Below are positions 6,614-7,581 of a stretch of 7,581 bases of DNA, in pieces; the first letter of the stretch is position 1, and every line of letters begins with the position of its first letter. The notes beneath the pieces were generated by a model. It saw only the letters and a list, made by a program, of their open reading frames with translations, had not been told where the DNA came from and made no database searches. This DNA comes from an uncultured Eubacteriales bacterium. Lineage in GTDB: Bacteria; Bacillota; Clostridia; Oscillospirales; Oscillospiraceae. The DNA lies in the NCBI GenBank assembly GCA_900554705.1, contig USIH01000104.1:1-7581 (forward strand), given 5' to 3'. A program made the translations under genes and the position numbers.

Positions 6614-7519
6614 ATGAAAGATTGTGTACTTGCTCTCGGCTTTTTTGACGGCGTGCATCTGGGACACGGCGGGCTTCTGCGCAAAACGCGCGCGCTTGCC
6701 GACCGGATGGACGTCCGCGCCGCGGCGCTGACCTTCGCCGCGCATCCCGACGCGCTGCTTTCCGGCGCGCCGGTTTCTCTTTTGAATACGCCCGAAGAGC
6801 GCGCGCAGCTTATGCGCAGCCTCTACGGGATCGACGAGGTGTATATCCTGCCTTTTGACCGCGATGTAATGCGCCAAACATGGCAGGATTTTTTCACCTG
6901 CACCGTGCGCGGCCTCTGCCATGCGCGCGCCGTGGTCTGCGGGCACGATTTCCGCTGCGGTGCGGGCGGCGAGGGGACGCCCGACCGGCTGCGCGCGCGC
7001 TGTGCGCAGGAGGGAATGACGTTTTGCTGCATTCCGGAGATCCGACTGGAGGGACAGACCGTCTCCTCCACCCTCATCCGCACCCTCCTACAGGAGGGGC
7101 AGGCGGAGAAGGCCGCGCGCTTTCTGGGACACCCGCACCTGATGAGCGGGACGGTCGTTCAGGGCAAGCAGCTCGGGCGTCGGCTGGGGTTCCCGACGGC
7201 GAACCTGCGCCTGCACCCCGATATTCTGCTGCCCAAGTACGGCGTGTATGCGGGGGATGCCTATGTGGACGGCCTGCACAGTCCCGCCGTGGTCAACATC
7301 GGCTGCCGTCCGACCGTAGACGGCGGCGCGGCGAGCGTCGAGGCGTGGCTGCCCCGCTTCTCCGGCGACTTGTACGGCAGGCGGATGTGGCTGGCGCTGC
7401 GCACCTTCCTGCGCCCCGAGAAAAAATTTCCGGATCTTGCCGCGCTGCGCGCCGCCGTCCTGCGCGACGGCGAAACGACGCTGCGGTTGGCCGACGAAAG
7501 GGAGAAAAACGGGAAATAA
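6614..7519 (+). CDS. ribF: Bifunctional riboflavin kinase / FAD synthetase RibF
   Basis: RibF phosphorylates riboflavin to FMN and adenylylates FMN to FAD. The 301-residue product has the N-terminal nucleotidyltransferase domain: GFFDGVHLGH (9-18, usually GNFDGVHLGH), GHDFRCG (110-116) and VSSTLIR (150-156). The C-terminal riboflavin kinase domain follows: GTVVQGKQLGRRLGFPTAN (179-197), YGVYAG, NIGCRPT (228-234), VEAWL with the conserved Glu243, and GDLYGRRMWLALRTFLRPEKKF. Both halves are intact and of normal length. The residue two after Glu243 is Trp where many homologues have His; this is a mild variation outside the strictly conserved core. The ATG lies 4 bases after the truB stop and no good Shine-Dalgarno is visible, which suggests coupling to truB. 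In Bacillus rpsO follows ribF; here the window ends too soon to tell. Confidence 0.97.
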   Translation: MKDCVLALGFFDGVHLGHGGLLRKTRALADRMDVRAAALTFAAHPDALLSGAPVSLLNTPEERAQLMRSLYGIDEVYILPFDRDVMRQTWQDFFTCTVRGLCHARAVVCGHDFRCGAGGEGTPDRLRARCAQEGMTFCCIPEIRLEGQTVSSTLIRTLLQEGQAEKAARFLGHPHLMSGTVVQGKQLGRRLGFPTANLRLHPDILLPKYGVYAGDAYVDGLHSPAVVNIGCRPTVDGGAASVEAWLPRFSGDLYGRRMWLALRTFLRPEKKFPDLAALRAAVLRDGETTLRLADEREKNGK

Positions 7520-7527
7520 TTTCCCGT
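7509..7527 (-). terminator. Perfect hairpin at the ribF stop codon, terminator-like on the minus strand
   Basis: ACGGGAAA (7509-7516) and TTTCCCGT (7520-7527) form a perfect 8-bp stem whose 3-base loop is exactly the ribF TAA stop. On the plus strand no T-run follows (ATCAGACTG), so this is a poor intrinsic terminator for the operon. On the minus strand the stem is followed by a T-run (complement of A7505-A7509), the usual layout for an intrinsic terminator of a convergent gene entering from the right. No such gene is in the window. It may act on both strands or simply be a 3'-end-stabilising hairpin. Confidence 0.4.
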
Positions 7528-7581
7528 ATCAGACTGTCAAAAAAGTCCGTAACCGTCAAAATCAATGTCACTTAGTTAGCA
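7520..7581. other. AT-richer intergenic tail after the operon
   Basis: These 62 bases contain no supported gene. The base composition changes abruptly from the GC-rich operon. The tail contains the 3' arm of the hairpin on the ribF stop, a short GACT/AGTC inverted repeat (7532-7535 with 7544-7547) around an A-run, and repeated GTCA words (7536, 7555, 7567). No credible promoter with paired -35 and -10 boxes was found on either strand. Confidence 0.6.

Noticed and set aside
4802..6684. Minus-strand open frames opposite nrnA, truB and the start of ribF
   Set aside because: They arise from the high GC content. The plus-strand genes carry complete catalytic motifs in the same DNA, and the minus-strand translations carry none.
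7520..7581. Minus-strand promoter based on TTGACA at complement of 7536-7541
   Set aside because: No acceptable -10 box lies 16-18 bases downstream; the spacing lands on the ribF-end hairpin. A promoter there would also fire antisense into ribF, for which there is no other sign.
1..7581. A hidden novel defence, toxin-antitoxin or mobile system
   Set aside because: Essentially every base from 1 to 7519 is accounted for by nine recognised housekeeping genes with gaps under 30 bases, and no atypical gene or inserted segment is seen.

Overview
This window is a single, tightly packed, plus-strand operon. It is the conserved translation/RNA-processing cluster around nusA and infB, in the order rimP (5'-truncated), nusA, ylxR (rnpM), an L7Ae-family ylxQ gene, infB, rbfA, an nrnA-like DHH phosphoesterase, truB and ribF. 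Every gene is identified by clear family motifs. No mobile element, CRISPR array, tRNA or rRNA is visible, and I see no evidence of a new defence, secretion or biosynthetic system.

The organism looks like a GC-rich member of the Clostridia, plausibly of the Oscillospiraceae/Ruminococcaceae type. The reasons are the ylxR-ylxQ pair between nusA and infB (a Gram-positive arrangement), a short NusA that ends after KH2 without the C-terminal acidic repeats of proteobacteria, strong AGGAGG-type ribosome binding sites, and an nrnA gene between rbfA and truB with ylxP absent. This placement is inferred from gene order and style, not from a phylogenetic marker.

Layout: bases 1-274 hold the end of rimP (30S maturation). 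Bases 294-1352 are nusA. Bases 1382-2066 carry two small RNA-binding protein genes, ylxR and ylxQ, which overlap by 11 bases. Bases 2083-4413 are infB. Bases 4435-5746 are rbfA and nrnA, overlapping by 23 bases. Bases 5746-7519 are truB and ribF; nrnA and truB share one base (TAATG) and the truB-ribF gap is 4 bases. All gene gaps are under 30 bases, so internal promoters or terminators have almost no room. The last 62 bases (7520-7581) are noticeably AT-richer and look like the 3' end of the operon.

Together the products cover transcription elongation and antitermination (NusA), RNase P modulation (YlxR/RnpM), 30S assembly (RimP, RbfA), initiation (IF2), tRNA U55 pseudouridylation (TruB) and nanoRNA/pAp turnover (NrnA), plus FMN/FAD synthesis (RibF). 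The points worth a second look are local: an inverted repeat framing the rbfA Shine-Dalgarno and start codon, a perfect hairpin whose loop is the ribF stop codon and whose U-tract polarity fits the minus strand, a charged C-terminal extension on YlxQ, and an AT-rich 3' tail that may be a dispersed repeat.
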